In this document: positions 1 to 8,658 of the stretch, piece after piece
Layout: each line of letters starts with the position of its first letter
Numbering within the stretch: position 1 is the first letter of the stretch
The notes under the pieces: generated by a model
What the model saw: only the letters and a program-made list of their open reading frames with translations
What the model was told of the DNA's origin: nothing
Databases searched by the model: none
Translations under genes and position numbers: made by a program
NCBI RefSeq assembly: GCF_017589465.1
Contig: NZ_JAELYA010000001.1
Coordinates: forward strand, 310,001-374,000
DNA from: Pseudomonas schmalbachii
GTDB lineage: Bacteria > Pseudomonadota > Gammaproteobacteria > Pseudomonadales > Pseudomonadaceae
Length of the DNA: 64,000 nt
Direction: 5' to 3'

Positions 1-225
1 CCGCTGCAACCGCTGAAGGGGCGCATCCTGGAAACCAGCTACCAGGCCCGGCCGAGCGACGAAGGCGTGGCCTCCTACCGCCTGCTGGCGAGCATCGACG
101 AACATCCCGCCCACGCCCGCCTGGGCCTGCATGGCACCGCCAAGCTGTACGGCGAGCGGGTCCTGCTCGGCTACTACCTGCTGCGCCGGCCGCTGGCCAG
201 CCTGCGCGCCTGGACGGGCTGGTGA
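1..225 (+). CDS. Periplasmic adaptor (HlyD/RND type) protein, C-terminal end only
   Basis: The frame is open from base 1 and stops with TGA at 223-225, giving the last 74 residues of a protein that begins before the window. The segment reads like the last beta-barrel part of a membrane-fusion protein (an acidic/Gly stretch, then GTAKLYGERVLLGYYLLRRP and a hydrophobic end). Its stop overlaps the start of the next gene (TGATG), so the two are translationally coupled. The neighbour also carries an adaptor-like domain, which supports an export role. The family call is an inference from a short fragment. Confidence 0.55.
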   Translation, partial: PLQPLKGRILETSYQARPSDEGVASYRLLASIDEHPAHARLGLHGTAKLYGERVLLGYYLLRRPLASLRAWTGW

Positions 226-2324
226 TGGACACGCTCCCCCTCGACGCGCCGCTGCCGCCACTGCGCGAAGACCTGCGCCTGAGCGAAGCGGCCACCGGCG
301 CCAGCGGAGAACCGGCCTGGGTGATCCAGGACACGGTGCTCAACCGCTTCTACCGCATCGGCTGGCTGGAGTTCGAATGCCTGCTGCGCTGGGGCCAGTC
401 GGCCAAGGCGATCAGCGAGCAGATCGGCGCGCAGACGGCGTTGAAGCCGGAGCCGGAGCAAGTCCTGCAGTTCAACGAATTCCTCGAACGCAACCAGTTG
501 CTGCGCCTCGGCCCGCAAGCGCTGGAACGCCTGCGCCAGCGCGACCAGGGCAACGCCTGGCTGAGCTGGCGCTGGTGGCTGCACCACTACCTGTTCTTCC
601 GCATCCCGCTGGTCCGCCCGCAGCGCTTCCTCGGCGGCCTGGCGCGCAGCCTGGACTGGCTGTTCCATCCGTTCATGGCGCTGCTGGTGATCGCCCTCGG
701 CGTGCTCGGCATCGTGCTGGTGCTGCACCAGTGGGACACCTTCAGCCACGACGTGGTCGAGTCGTTCTCCGCCGAGGGGCTTCTCAGCTTCGCCCTCGCC
801 CTGATGGTGGCGAAGACCCTGCACGAGCTGGGCCACGCGCTGGTCGCCACGCGCCTGGGACTGCGTGTGGCGCACATGGGCATCGCCTTCGTGGTGATGT
901 GGCCGATGCTCTACACCGACACCGGGGAAAGCTGGAAACTGCACAGCTCGAAGCAGCGCCTGGCGATCGCCTCCGCCGGCATCCTCACCGAACTGGCGCT
1001 GGCCGGCCTCGCCACCCTCGGCTGGGCGCTGAGCGATCCGGGCGCATGGCGCAACGCGCTGCTCTACCTGGCGACCACCAGCTGGGTGCTGTCACTGGCG
1101 CTGAACGCCAGCCCGTTCATGCGCTTCGACGGCTATTTCATCCTCTCCGACCTGCTCGACTTCCCCAACCTGCACGAACGTTCCTCGGCGTTCGCCCGCG
1201 TCACCCTGCGCCGCCGGCTGCTCGGCCTGCAGGAACCCTGGCCGGAACCGATGCCGGCCGAGAAGCGGCGCATGCTGGTCGCCTTCGCCTTCGTCACCTG
1301 GGTCTACCGGCTGGTGCTGTTCCTCGGCATCGCCGTGGCGGTCTACCTGTTCTTCTTCAAGCTGCTGGGAATCTTCCTGTTCGCCGTGGAAATCGCCTGG
1401 TTCATCGTCATGCCGGTGTGGCGCGAACTGAAATACTGGTGGGGCGCCCGCGCCCATGTCCCCTCCAGCCGCCGGCGGGTGTTCTGGGGGGTGATGGCCC
1501 TGCTCCTGCTATTGCTCGCCCTGCCCTGGCGCACCCAGGTGGCAGCGGTCGGCGTGGCGCGGGCTGAGCAGCAGTTCCGCGTGTTCTCGCCCTATCCGGC
1601 GCTGCTGCAGCAGATCCGCCCGGCCGGCCAGGTGCAGGCCGGCGAGGCGCTGGTGGTGCTCGACGAACCGGACATCGCCACCCGCATGCGCGGCTCCGAG
1701 GCCGGCATCAGCGGCTATCGGGCGCGCCTGGCCGGGCTGATGGCCGACCCGTCCGGACTGGCCGAACAGATCGCCATCCGCCAGAAGCTCAAGGTGCAAT
1801 TCGAAGAAGCGCGCGCGGCCCGCTCGGAAATGGCGCGGCTGAACCTGCAGGCGCCGTTCGCCGGCGTCTGGCGCGACATCGCCCCGGACTGGCAGCCGGG
1901 CCAGTGGGTCGGCCGCCGCGAGGCGCTGGGGGTGCTGATCGACCCGAGCCGCTGGCAGGTCGACGCCTACGTCAAGCCGGATGAAATCCACCGGCTGCAG
2001 CCCGGCGCCCAGGTGCACTTCTATCCGGACGGGCAACCGGTGGCCCTTCCAGGCCGGGTGATCGCCATCGGCACCACCCGCATCAGCCACCTGGAACACC
2101 CGATGCTCGCCTCACGCCACGGCGGCCCGCTGGCCACCGCCAACGAAGGCGAGGAACTGATCCCGAATCCGCCGGTATTCCACGTGCTGATCCAGCTCGA
2201 CCAGCCCCCGGAATCCCTCCACGAAACCCGCGGCCGCCTGCAAATCGACGGTGCCCGCCTCAGCCTGCTGGCCGAAGGCCTGACCCGCCTGGCAGCCGTG
2301 GCGCTGCGGGAAAGCGGGTTCTGA
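225..2324 (+). CDS. M50 (site-2) metalloprotease fused to an HlyD-like adaptor domain
   Basis: A 699-residue polytopic membrane protein. An N-terminal soluble part (about 1-110) looks like a winged-helix or PqqD-like segment. Next come membrane helices with the zinc motif HELGH at about 200-204, and the second M50 motif N-A-S-P-F-M-R-F-D-G at about 294-303. After further helices (to about 445), the C-terminal 250 residues form a periplasmic lipoyl/beta-barrel region typical of HlyD adaptors (LNLQAPFAGVW, GQWVGRREALGVL). The ATG at 225 is preferred over the GTG at 222 because it overlaps the upstream stop. Such fusions accompany export of large surface proteins or peptides in other bacteria; the substrate here is unknown. 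Whether the protease is active or only a scaffold cannot be told. Confidence 0.8.
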   Translation: MDTLPLDAPLPPLREDLRLSEAATGASGEPAWVIQDTVLNRFYRIGWLEFECLLRWGQSAKAISEQIGAQTALKPEPEQVLQFNEFLERNQLLRLGPQALERLRQRDQGNAWLSWRWWLHHYLFFRIPLVRPQRFLGGLARSLDWLFHPFMALLVIALGVLGIVLVLHQWDTFSHDVVESFSAEGLLSFALALMVAKTLHELGHALVATRLGLRVAHMGIAFVVMWPMLYTDTGESWKLHSSKQRLAIASAGILTELALAGLATLGWALSDPGAWRNALLYLATTSWVLSLALNASPFMRFDGYFILSDLLDFPNLHERSSAFARVTLRRRLLGLQEPWPEPMPAEKRRMLVAFAFVTWVYRLVLFLGIAVAVYLFFFKLLGIFLFAVEIAWFIVMPVWRELKYWWGARAHVPSSRRRVFWGVMALLLLLLALPWRTQVAAVGVARAEQQFRVFSPYPALLQQIRPAGQVQAGEALVVLDEPDIATRMRGSEAGISGYRARLAGLMADPSGLAEQIAIRQKLKVQFEEARAARSEMARLNLQAPFAGVWRDIAPDWQPGQWVGRREALGVLIDPSRWQVDAYVKPDEIHRLQPGAQVHFYPDGQPVALPGRVIAIGTTRISHLEHPMLASRHGGPLATANEGEELIPNPPVFHVLIQLDQPPESLHETRGRLQIDGARLSLLAEGLTRLAAVALRESGF

Positions 2325-2393
2325 GCAGAACGGCCACAGAAGCGCCCCATGGGCGCGAATCGCGGGCATGTCTGCTCCTACGGTATGTGCCCC

Positions 2394-2460
2394 GTAGGAG
2401 CGAGCTCTGCTCGCGAAGCTTTTTGCGTGGCCGGCATTCGCGAGCAGAGCTCGCTCCTAC
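2394..2460. repeat. Inverted repeat, family A (GTAGGAGCG)
   Basis: Arms of 24 bases starting GTAGGAGCGAGCTC are perfect inverted copies around a loop of about 19 bases. It is REP-like and intergenic between convergent genes. A half copy lies just before it at 2341-2382. Confidence 0.85.
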
Positions 2461-2491
2461 AAAAAAGCGCCCCCGGTCGCAAGACAGTGCC

Positions 2492-2549
2492 GTAGGGCGG
2501 GTGCAACCCGCCATGGCGCCTCGGGATTGGCGGGTTGCACCCGCCCTAC
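2492..2549. repeat. Inverted repeat, family B (GTAGGGCGGGT)
   Basis: Arms GTAGGGCGGGTGCAACCCGCC and its inverse flank about 16 bases. Each arm is itself a small hairpin (GCGGGT/ACCCGC). Further copies occur at 3773, 37429 and 45666. Confidence 0.85.
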
Positions 2550-2568
2550 CCGCCGATCCGTCGCAACG

Positions 2569-3750
2569 TCAGTCGCGCACGATAGCCAACGCCACACCCT
2601 GCCCACCGCCAATGCACAAGGTCGCCAGACCCTTCTTCGCATCGCGACGGATCATCTCGTGCAGCAGGCTCACCAGCACGCGGCAGCCGGAAGCGCCGAT
2701 CGGGTGGCCAAGGGCGATGGCGCCGCCGTTGACGTTCACTTTCGCGGTATCCCAGCCCAGTTCCTTGCCAACCGACAGGGACTGCGCGGCGAAGGCTTCG
2801 TTGGCTTCGATCAGGTCCACCTCGTCCAGCGACCAGCCGGCCTTCGCCAGGCAGTTGCGGGTGGCGGAAACCGGGCCGATGCCCATGATCGACGGATCGA
2901 CGCCAACGCTGGCGTAAGCCTGGATGCGCGCCAGCACCGGCAGGCCGAGTTCCCGTGCCTTGGGCGCGCTCATCAGCAACACGGCGGCGGCACCGTCGTT
3001 GAGGGTGGAAGCGTTGCCGGCGGTGACGCTGCCGTCCTTCTTGAAGGCCGGTTTCAGCTTGCCCAGCGACTCGGCGGTAGTGCCGGCGCGCGGCTGCTCG
3101 TCGGTGTCGAAGGGCAGCGGCTCGCCCTTGCGCTGCGGAATCAGCACCGGGGTGATCTCGTCCTTGAAGCGGCCGGCCTCGACGGCAGCCACGGCCTTCT
3201 GCTGCGACTGGGCGGCGAAGGCATCCTGGGCCTCGCGGCTGATGGCGTACTTCTCGGCCAGGTTCTCGGCGGTGATGCCCATGTGGTAGCCGTTGAAGGC
3301 ATCGATCAGGCCGTCGCGCAGCAGACTGTCCTGCAGCTCCGCGTGGCCCATGCGCAGACCGGTGCGTGCCTTGGGCAGCACGTAGGGGGCGAGGCTCATG
3401 CTCTCCTGGCCGCCGGCGATCACCACCTCGGCGTCGCCGCAGCGGATCGCCTGGGTGGCGAGGAACAGGCTCTTCAGGCCGGAGCCGCAGAGCTTATTGA
3501 TGGTCATGGCCGGCACGGTGACCGGCAGGCCGGCCTTGATCGCCGCCTGGCGCGCCGGGTTCTGGCCGTTGCCGGCGGTGAGCACCTGGCCGAGGATCAC
3601 TTCGTCGATCTGCTCCGCCTTGACGCCGCTGCGTTCCAGCAGCGAACGGATCAGCGTGGCGCCCAGCTCATCGGCCGGTACGTTGGCCAGGCTGCCCTGG
3701 AAGGCGCCGATGGCGGTGCGGGTGGCGGCAACGATAACTACGTCTTGCAT
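2569..3750 (-). CDS. atoB: Acetyl-CoA acetyltransferase (thiolase II)
   Basis: A 393-residue thiolase, normal length for the family. The start is ATG at 3750 ([15 protein letters not shown]). The acyl-carrying Cys is C88 in NKLCGSG, the catalytic His is H349 in GHPIGASG, and the second Cys is C379 in CIGGGQG. It interconverts acetoacetyl-CoA and two acetyl-CoA in the cytosol. It follows dhcA-dhcB on the same strand after a 154-base gap filled by two inverted repeats. This is the P. aeruginosa arrangement (dhcA, dhcB, atoB), so it probably finishes breakdown of the acetoacetyl-CoA made by the CoA transferase. Confidence 0.93.
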   Translation of the reverse strand: MQDVVIVAATRTAIGAFQGSLANVPADELGATLIRSLLERSGVKAEQIDEVILGQVLTAGNGQNPARQAAIKAGLPVTVPAMTINKLCGSGLKSLFLATQAIRCGDAEVVIAGGQESMSLAPYVLPKARTGLRMGHAELQDSLLRDGLIDAFNGYHMGITAENLAEKYAISREAQDAFAAQSQQKAVAAVEAGRFKDEITPVLIPQRKGEPLPFDTDEQPRAGTTAESLGKLKPAFKKDGSVTAGNASTLNDGAAAVLLMSAPKARELGLPVLARIQAYASVGVDPSIMGIGPVSATRNCLAKAGWSLDEVDLIEANEAFAAQSLSVGKELGWDTAKVNVNGGAIALGHPIGASGCRVLVSLLHEMIRRDAKKGLATLCIGGGQGVALAIVRD

Positions 3751-3772
3751 GTCTATGCTCCGAAGCGATTGC

Positions 3773-3834
3773 GTAGGGCGGGTGAAACCCGCCAAACGAG
3801 GTGCGTCAGGGGTGGCGGGTTGCACCCGCCCTAC
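3773..3834. repeat. Inverted repeat, family B
   Basis: Second copy of the GTAGGGCGGGTG element, in the gap between dhcB and atoB. It could form a stem in the shared transcript. Confidence 0.85.
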
Positions 3835-3848
3835 CTCGCTGGCTTTCC

Positions 3849-3897
3849 TGTAGGAGCGCGCCATGCGCGCGAATCGCGGGCATGGCCCGCTCCTACA
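3849..3897. repeat. Inverted repeat, family A
   Basis: TGTAGGAGCG and its inverse CGCTCCTACA flank a G/C-rich core containing GCGCGAATCGCGGGCATG. It sits 15 bases after family-B copy 2, so two repeat types stack between dhcB and atoB. Confidence 0.85.
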
Positions 3898-3904
3898 AGT
3901 GGAA

Positions 3905-4561
3905 TCAGAAGGTCATCTCGACCACATCGTCCGGCACGATCAGGCGCCCGGCGGTCTTCTCGGCGATCTCGGCGATGCTCACGCCCGGCGCGGTTTCGCG
4001 GAGGATGAAGGCGCCGTCCTGGATCTCCAGGTAGGCCAGGTCGGTCAGCACCTTGCGGATGCAGCCGGCGCCGGTCAGCGGCAGGCTGCAGCGATCCAGC
4101 AGCTTGGACTCGCCGTCCTTCGAGGCGTGGGTCATGGTGACGATGATGTTGTCGGCGCCGGCCACCAGGTCCATCGCGCCGCCCATGCCTTTCACCAGCT
4201 TGCCGGGAACCATCCAGGAGGCGATGTTGCCCTGCACGTCCACCTCGAACGCACCGAGCACGGTGAGGTCGACGTGGCCGCCGCGGATCATCGCGAAGGA
4301 TTCGGCCGAGGAGAAGATCGACGCGCCCTTCACGGCGGTGACGGTCTGCTTGCCGGCGTTGATCATGTCGGCGTCGACCTCATCCTCGGTGGGGAACGCG
4401 CCCATGCCGAGCAGGCCGTTTTCCGACTGCAGCATCACTTCCATGCCTTCCGGCACGTAGTTGGCCACCAGGGTCGGGATGCCGATGCCGAGGTTGACGT
4501 AGTAGCCGTCCTTCAGCTCGCGCGCCACGCGCTGAGCCATCTGTTCGCGGGTAAGTGCCAT
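3905..4561 (-). CDS. dhcB: 3-oxoacid/dehydrocarnitine CoA-transferase, beta subunit
   Basis: A 218-residue class I CoA-transferase B subunit, full length. The catalytic Glu lies in the SENGLLGMG motif (E47), and [11 protein letters not shown] at about 25-35 is typical. With the A subunit it moves CoA from an acyl-CoA to a 3-oxoacid. Gene order with atoB and a divergent LysR gene matches the P. aeruginosa dehydrocarnitine genes dhcAB; acetoacetate transferase (AtoA) is the alternative. It lies 29 bases after dhcA and is surely co-transcribed. Confidence 0.88.
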   Translation of the reverse strand: MALTREQMAQRVARELKDGYYVNLGIGIPTLVANYVPEGMEVMLQSENGLLGMGAFPTEDEVDADMINAGKQTVTAVKGASIFSSAESFAMIRGGHVDLTVLGAFEVDVQGNIASWMVPGKLVKGMGGAMDLVAGADNIIVTMTHASKDGESKLLDRCSLPLTGAGCIRKVLTDLAYLEIQDGAFILRETAPGVSIAEIAEKTAGRLIVPDDVVEMTF

Positions 4562-4590
4562 TGCGAATTCTCTCTTGTTGTCCGATGGGC

Positions 4591-5289
4591 TCAGGAACGC
4601 ACGGTGCGCTTCTCGATGCGCTTTTCAAACGTGCCTTGGATGATGCGGTCGACGTAGATGCCGGGAGTGTGGATCTGTGCCGGGTCCAGTTCACCCGGCG
4701 CGACGATCTCTTCCACCTCGACAACGGTGATGCGACCGGCGGTAGCGGCCAGCGGATTGAAGTTCTGCGCGGTGTGGCGGTAGATCACGTTGCCGTAGTG
4801 GTCGGCCTTCCAGCCCTTGACGATGGCGAAGTCGCCGGTGATGGCTTCTTCGAGGATGAACTTGCGGCCATTGAACTCGCGCACTTCCTTGCCGTCGGCA
4901 ATCGGGGTGCCGTAGCCGGTGGCGGTGAAGAAGGCCGGGATGCCGGCGCCGCCGGCGCGCATCTTCTCGGCCAGGGTGCCTTGCGGAGTCAGTTCGACTT
5001 CCAGCTCGCCGCTCAGTAACTGCTGCTCGAACAGGGCATTCTCGCCAACGTAGGAAGCGATCATCTTGCGGATCTGCCGGTCTTCCAGCAGCACGCCAAG
5101 GCCGAAGCCGTCGATGCCGCAGTTGTTGGAAACCACGGTCAGGCCCTTCACGCCCATGCGGCGGATCTGCGCGATCAGGTTTTCCGGGATGCCGCAGATG
5201 CCGAAGCCGCCGGCAATTACCGTCATGTCGTCGGTGAGCCCGGCGAGCGCCTCTTCGTAGCTGCCTACGCGTTTATCGAGTCCTGCCAT
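4591..5289 (-). CDS. dhcA: 3-oxoacid/dehydrocarnitine CoA-transferase, alpha subunit
   Basis: A 232-residue class I CoA-transferase A subunit. It has the N-terminal Gly-rich CoA-binding stretch [13 protein letters not shown] (about 27-39) and the later [12 protein letters not shown] segment. First gene of the leftward dhcA-dhcB-atoB unit. Its start is 118 bases from the start of the divergent LysR gene, so the shared promoter region lies in 5290-5407. Known role of the family: activation of dehydrocarnitine (carnitine breakdown) or acetoacetate as a CoA thioester. Confidence 0.88.
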   Translation of the reverse strand: MAGLDKRVGSYEEALAGLTDDMTVIAGGFGICGIPENLIAQIRRMGVKGLTVVSNNCGIDGFGLGVLLEDRQIRKMIASYVGENALFEQQLLSGELEVELTPQGTLAEKMRAGGAGIPAFFTATGYGTPIADGKEVREFNGRKFILEEAITGDFAIVKGWKADHYGNVIYRHTAQNFNPLAATAGRITVVEVEEIVAPGELDPAQIHTPGIYVDRIIQGTFEKRIEKRTVRS

Positions 5290-5407
5290 GTTGCTGCCTC
5301 TTGTAATTGTCGAGTCGGCCTGATAGCCGAAAACACTTGCAGCTTCACTGCTGGGAACTCATTTGTTAAGTTTGTTTTTCCAATCCATTGATCCGGTTTC
5401 CTTATCA

Positions 5408-6310
5408 ATGACCGTCAAACAACTGCGCGCCTTCCTCGCCGTGGCACAAACCCTCAGCTTCGCCCAGGCCTGCGAGCGTCTGCACCTGTCGCAGCCGGCG
5501 CTGAGCCTGGCGATCAAGAGCCTGGAGGAATCCCTCGGCGGCCCGTTGCTGGTGCGCACCACCCGCAGCGTCAGCCTCACCCCCGAGGGCGAGACCCTGC
5601 TGCCCATCGCCCGCAGCCTGCTGGCCGACTGGGACAACGCCGAGGATCTGCTGCGCCAGCACTTCACCCTGCAACTGGGCAAGGTCTCCATCGCCTCCAT
5701 GCCCTCCTTCGCCGGCAACCTGCTGCCGGAGGTGCTGATGAACTTCCGCCGCCGCTACCCGAAGGTGAACGTGGCGGTGCACGACGTGATCAACGAGCAG
5801 GTGCTGGAAATGGTGCGCAACCGGCGGGTCGAACTGGGCATCGCCTTCGAACCGGAGAATCTCGACGGGCTGGACTTCGCGCCCTTCTACACCGACCGTT
5901 TCGTCGCCGTGCTGCCCGCGCAATCGCCACTGGCGCTACAGGCGCAGGTGAGCTGGGAAGAGCTGCTGCGGGAGAACTTCATCACCCTGCAGCGCCCGTC
6001 GGTGCTGCGCCTGCTGCTGGAGGAAAGCGTCAGCGCGCGGCACGGCAAGCTGCCGGTGGCGTTCGAAAGTCACCAGTTGGGCACCGTCGGCCGCATGGTC
6101 GCCGAGGGCCTGGGCGTCAGCGCCGTGCCGCGGCTGTGCGTGAAGCAGATGGAAGAACTCGGAGCGCGCTGCGTGGCGCTGCATGACCCACGCATCGAGC
6201 GCCAGGTGGGCCTGATCACGCTGGCCGGGCACTCGCTGTCCAGCGCAGCACAGGCGCTGAGCGATGTGCTGTTGCAGGGGATGGATTGGGCGAGGATGGA
6301 AAGCGCATGA
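5408..6310 (+). CDS. LysR-family regulator, probable activator of dhcA-dhcB-atoB
   Basis: A 300-residue LysR regulator. The winged HTH is at 1-60 (MTVKQLRAFLAVAQTLSFAQ), followed by a substrate-binding domain. The ATG at 5408 was chosen because the family starts right before the HTH; the 15 residues upstream are atypical. It is divergent from dhcA, the classic LysR arrangement. The matching P. aeruginosa gene (PA1998, dhcR) controls dhcAB in response to a carnitine breakdown product; this is recalled, not shown here. Confidence 0.85.
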   Translation: MTVKQLRAFLAVAQTLSFAQACERLHLSQPALSLAIKSLEESLGGPLLVRTTRSVSLTPEGETLLPIARSLLADWDNAEDLLRQHFTLQLGKVSIASMPSFAGNLLPEVLMNFRRRYPKVNVAVHDVINEQVLEMVRNRRVELGIAFEPENLDGLDFAPFYTDRFVAVLPAQSPLALQAQVSWEELLRENFITLQRPSVLRLLLEESVSARHGKLPVAFESHQLGTVGRMVAEGLGVSAVPRLCVKQMEELGARCVALHDPRIERQVGLITLAGHSLSSAAQALSDVLLQGMDWARMESA

Positions 6311-6321
6311 GCCAGCATCCC

Positions 6322-6404
6322 GTAGGTTGGTGCTGAGCGTAGCGAAGCCCAACATCTGCCGGGCATGATAACCGTTGGGCTTCGCAAGCTCAGCACCAAC
6401 CTAC
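6322..6404. repeat. Inverted repeat, family C (GTAGGTTGG)
   Basis: Left arm GTAGGTTGGTGCTGAGC, right arm GCTCAGCACCAACCTAC, each with an inner AAGCCCAAC/GTTGGGCTT pair. It lies between the convergent LysR and IclR genes. Confidence 0.85.
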
Positions 6405-6446
6405 GCGAGTTCCGCTGACTGCCGCTCCAGAACGCCTTGACCTTGC

Positions 6447-6475
6447 GTAGGATGGGTTGAGCTTGCGATACCCAT
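6447..6475. repeat. Half repeat, family D (GTAGGATGGG)
   Basis: Left arm only: GTAGGATGGGTTGAGC followed by GCGATACCCAT. The full form is at 52300-52370. Confidence 0.7.
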
Positions 6476-6481
6476 GGGGGC

Positions 6482-6530
6482 GGACGCAGGAGCGTCCAGG
6501 GATGCGTTCCCATGCAAAAACGTGGGAGCG
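6482..6530. repeat. Family F hairpins (GGACGC/GCGTCC and CGTTCCCATG)
   Basis: Two small stems, GGACGC...GCGTCC and CGTTCCCATG...CGTGGGAGCG. The same words recur at 20220-20297. Confidence 0.6.
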
Positions 6531-6540
6531 ATTGTTCACC

Positions 6541-7287
6541 CTACGCCTGGCCACCCATCCTCTCGCTGATCTGTCCCGCCACCTCGCGCAGATAACCCGC
6601 CGCCTCCCCCTCGATCTCGGCATCGAACCCCGCCGCCGAGCCCACCACCGTGATCACCCCGGCGATCTGCCGGCCGGTGGCGAACAGGGGTGCCGACAGC
6701 GCGTTCACCCCCGGCATCAGCAGCCCGTGGATGGAATGGATGCCATCGCGGCGGATCTGCTCCAGCACGTCCCCATCGCCGTCCTCATCGCCACGGAACG
6801 CGGCGAACACCAGCCCGGTGGACGAGCCATGCAGCGGCAGCACCGAGCCGATCTGCGTCACCAGGGTGACCATGCCCTGCGCCGGCTCGACCTGCACCAC
6901 GGTCGGCCCGTGGCTGCCCCAGATCGCCAGGAAGCAGGTCTGTCCCAGCCTGTCGCGCAGTTCGGCGAGATACGGCGTGGCGATCCTCACCACATCCAGC
7001 CGGCGGATCGCCGCCAGGCCGACGTACAGCGCCTCGCGCCCCAGGCCGTAGTGGGTGGTCGCCGGGTCCTGCTCGGCGAAGCCGCTGGCGATCAGCGCCT
7101 GCAGGTAGCGATGGACCTTGGCCGGCGGCATGCCCAGATGCTCCGCCAGTCCCTTCAGCGATGTGCTCGGCGCCAGGGCGGCGAGGCCCTTGAGAATCTC
7201 GGTGCCGACTTCCGCCGACTGCACCTTGCCGCGCGTCGGCGCGGTTTCTTCCTGTTCGTTCGTCGCTTTCGACTTGTCCCTTGCCAT
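6541..7287 (-). CDS. hmgR: IclR-family repressor of the homogentisate genes
   Basis: A 248-residue IclR regulator. The N-terminal 30 residues are charged and disordered. The winged HTH is at about 25-85 ([22 protein letters not shown]), and the IclR effector domain follows. It is divergent from hmgA with 83 bases between starts. That gap contains overlapping palindromes (7328-7353) fit for an IclR dimer. In P. putida and P. aeruginosa the equivalent HmgR is relieved by homogentisate. Function here is inferred from position and family. Confidence 0.85.
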   Translation of the reverse strand: MARDKSKATNEQEETAPTRGKVQSAEVGTEILKGLAALAPSTSLKGLAEHLGMPPAKVHRYLQALIASGFAEQDPATTHYGLGREALYVGLAAIRRLDVVRIATPYLAELRDRLGQTCFLAIWGSHGPTVVQVEPAQGMVTLVTQIGSVLPLHGSSTGLVFAAFRGDEDGDGDVLEQIRRDGIHSIHGLLMPGVNALSAPLFATGRQIAGVITVVGSAAGFDAEIEGEAAGYLREVAGQISERMGGQA

Positions 7288-7327
7288 CGTCCCCTACCCT
7301 TAACCTTGACGGACCGCCTCGCAGAAA

Positions 7328-7353
7328 TTACGTTAATCGTAACTCGATTACGA
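7328..7353. promoter_or_regulatory. Probable HmgR operator, two overlapping palindromes
   Basis: TTACG-TTAAT-CGTAA at 7328-7342 and TCGTAA-CTCGA-TTACGA at 7337-7353 share the central CGTAA. The second is a 17-base inverted repeat, the size recalled for HmgR operators. It ends 17 bases before the hmgA start. Confidence 0.6.
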
Positions 7354-7370
7354 TAAAAAACGAGAACACC

Positions 7371-8654
7371 ATGAACGACCTTATCTACCAGTCCGGCTTC
7401 GGCAACGAATTCAGCAGCGAAGCCCTGCCCGGCGCCCTGCCCGTCGGACAGAATTCCCCGCAGCAGGTCCCCTACGGCCTGTATGCCGAGCTGCTTTCCG
7501 GAACCGCCTTCACCGTGCCGCGCGGCGAATCGCGGCGGACCTGGATGTACCGCATCCGCCCGTCCGCCGCGCATCCGCGCTACCAGCGCCTGCCGCGCCA
7601 GATCGCCGGCGGCGAACTCGGCCCGATCACCCCGAACCGCCTGCGCTGGAGCCCGTTCGAGCTGCCGTCGGAGGATACCGATTTCATCGACGGCCTGCTC
7701 TGCGTCGCCGCCACCGCGTCGGCGGATGCGGCCAGCGGCGTCAGCGTCTACAGCTACCGCGCCAACACCTCGATGCAGCGGGCGTTCTTCAACGCCGACG
7801 GCGAGATGCTGATCGTCCCGGAATCCGGGCGCCTGCGCCTGGTCACCGAACTCGGCGTGCTGGAGATCGAACCGCTGGAAATCGCCGTGCTGCCGCGCGG
7901 CATGCGCTTCCGCGTCGAACTGCTGGATGCCACGGCGCGCGGCTACGTCTGCGAGAACCATGGCGCCGCCCTGCGCCTGCCAGACCTCGGTCCGATCGGC
8001 AGCAACGGCCTGGCCAACCCCCGCGACTTCCTCGCCCCGGTGGCGCACTACGAGGACGTGGAATGCCCGGTGCAGCTGGTGCAGAAGTTCCTCGGCGAAC
8101 TCTGGGCCACCACCCTCGACCACTCGCCGCTGGACGTGGTCGCCTGGCACGGCAACAACGTGCCGTACAAGTACGACCTGCGCCGCTTCAACACCATCGG
8201 CACGGTCAGTTTCGATCACCCGGACCCGTCGATCTTCACCGTGCTCACCGCGCCCAGCGACACCCACGGCATGGCCAACGTCGACTTCGTGATCTTCCCG
8301 CCACGCTGGATGGTGGCCGAGAGCACCTTCCGTCCGCCGTGGTTCCACCGCAACCTGATGAACGAATTCATGGGCCTGATCCAGGGCGCCTACGATGCCA
8401 AGGCCGAAGGCTTCCTGCCTGGCGGCGCCTCGCTGCACAACTGCATGAGCGCCCACGGCCCGGACAACGCCACCACCCGCCAGGCCATCGCCGCCGACCT
8501 CAAGCCGCACAAGATCGACAACACCATGGCCTTCATGTTCGAAACCGGCCGCGTGTTGCGCCCGACCCGCTACGCTTTGGAGAGCCCCCAGCTGCAAGGC
8601 GACTACGACGGCTGCTGGGCCGGCATGGAAAAGACCTTCACCCAGGGTAAATGA
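7371..8654 (+). CDS. hmgA: Homogentisate 1,2-dioxygenase
   Basis: A 427-residue enzyme, usual length about 430. It opens the ring of homogentisate to maleylacetoacetate in tyrosine and phenylalanine breakdown, using Fe(II). The start (ATG at 7371, [18 protein letters not shown]) matches the conserved N-terminus. The C-terminal part holds the iron-ligand region: [14 protein letters not shown] and CMSAHGPD carry the His/Glu/His set. It is followed by fahA after 4 bases. Confidence 0.95.
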   Translation: MNDLIYQSGFGNEFSSEALPGALPVGQNSPQQVPYGLYAELLSGTAFTVPRGESRRTWMYRIRPSAAHPRYQRLPRQIAGGELGPITPNRLRWSPFELPSEDTDFIDGLLCVAATASADAASGVSVYSYRANTSMQRAFFNADGEMLIVPESGRLRLVTELGVLEIEPLEIAVLPRGMRFRVELLDATARGYVCENHGAALRLPDLGPIGSNGLANPRDFLAPVAHYEDVECPVQLVQKFLGELWATTLDHSPLDVVAWHGNNVPYKYDLRRFNTIGTVSFDHPDPSIFTVLTAPSDTHGMANVDFVIFPPRWMVAESTFRPPWFHRNLMNEFMGLIQGAYDAKAEGFLPGGASLHNCMSAHGPDNATTRQAIAADLKPHKIDNTMAFMFETGRVLRPTRYALESPQLQGDYDGCWAGMEKTFTQGK

Positions 8655-8658
8655 GCCG

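Noticed and set aside
2527..4008. Long plus-strand open frame opposite atoB
   Set aside because: It runs through two intergenic repeats and has no protein-like features; the minus-strand thiolase has all its catalytic motifs.
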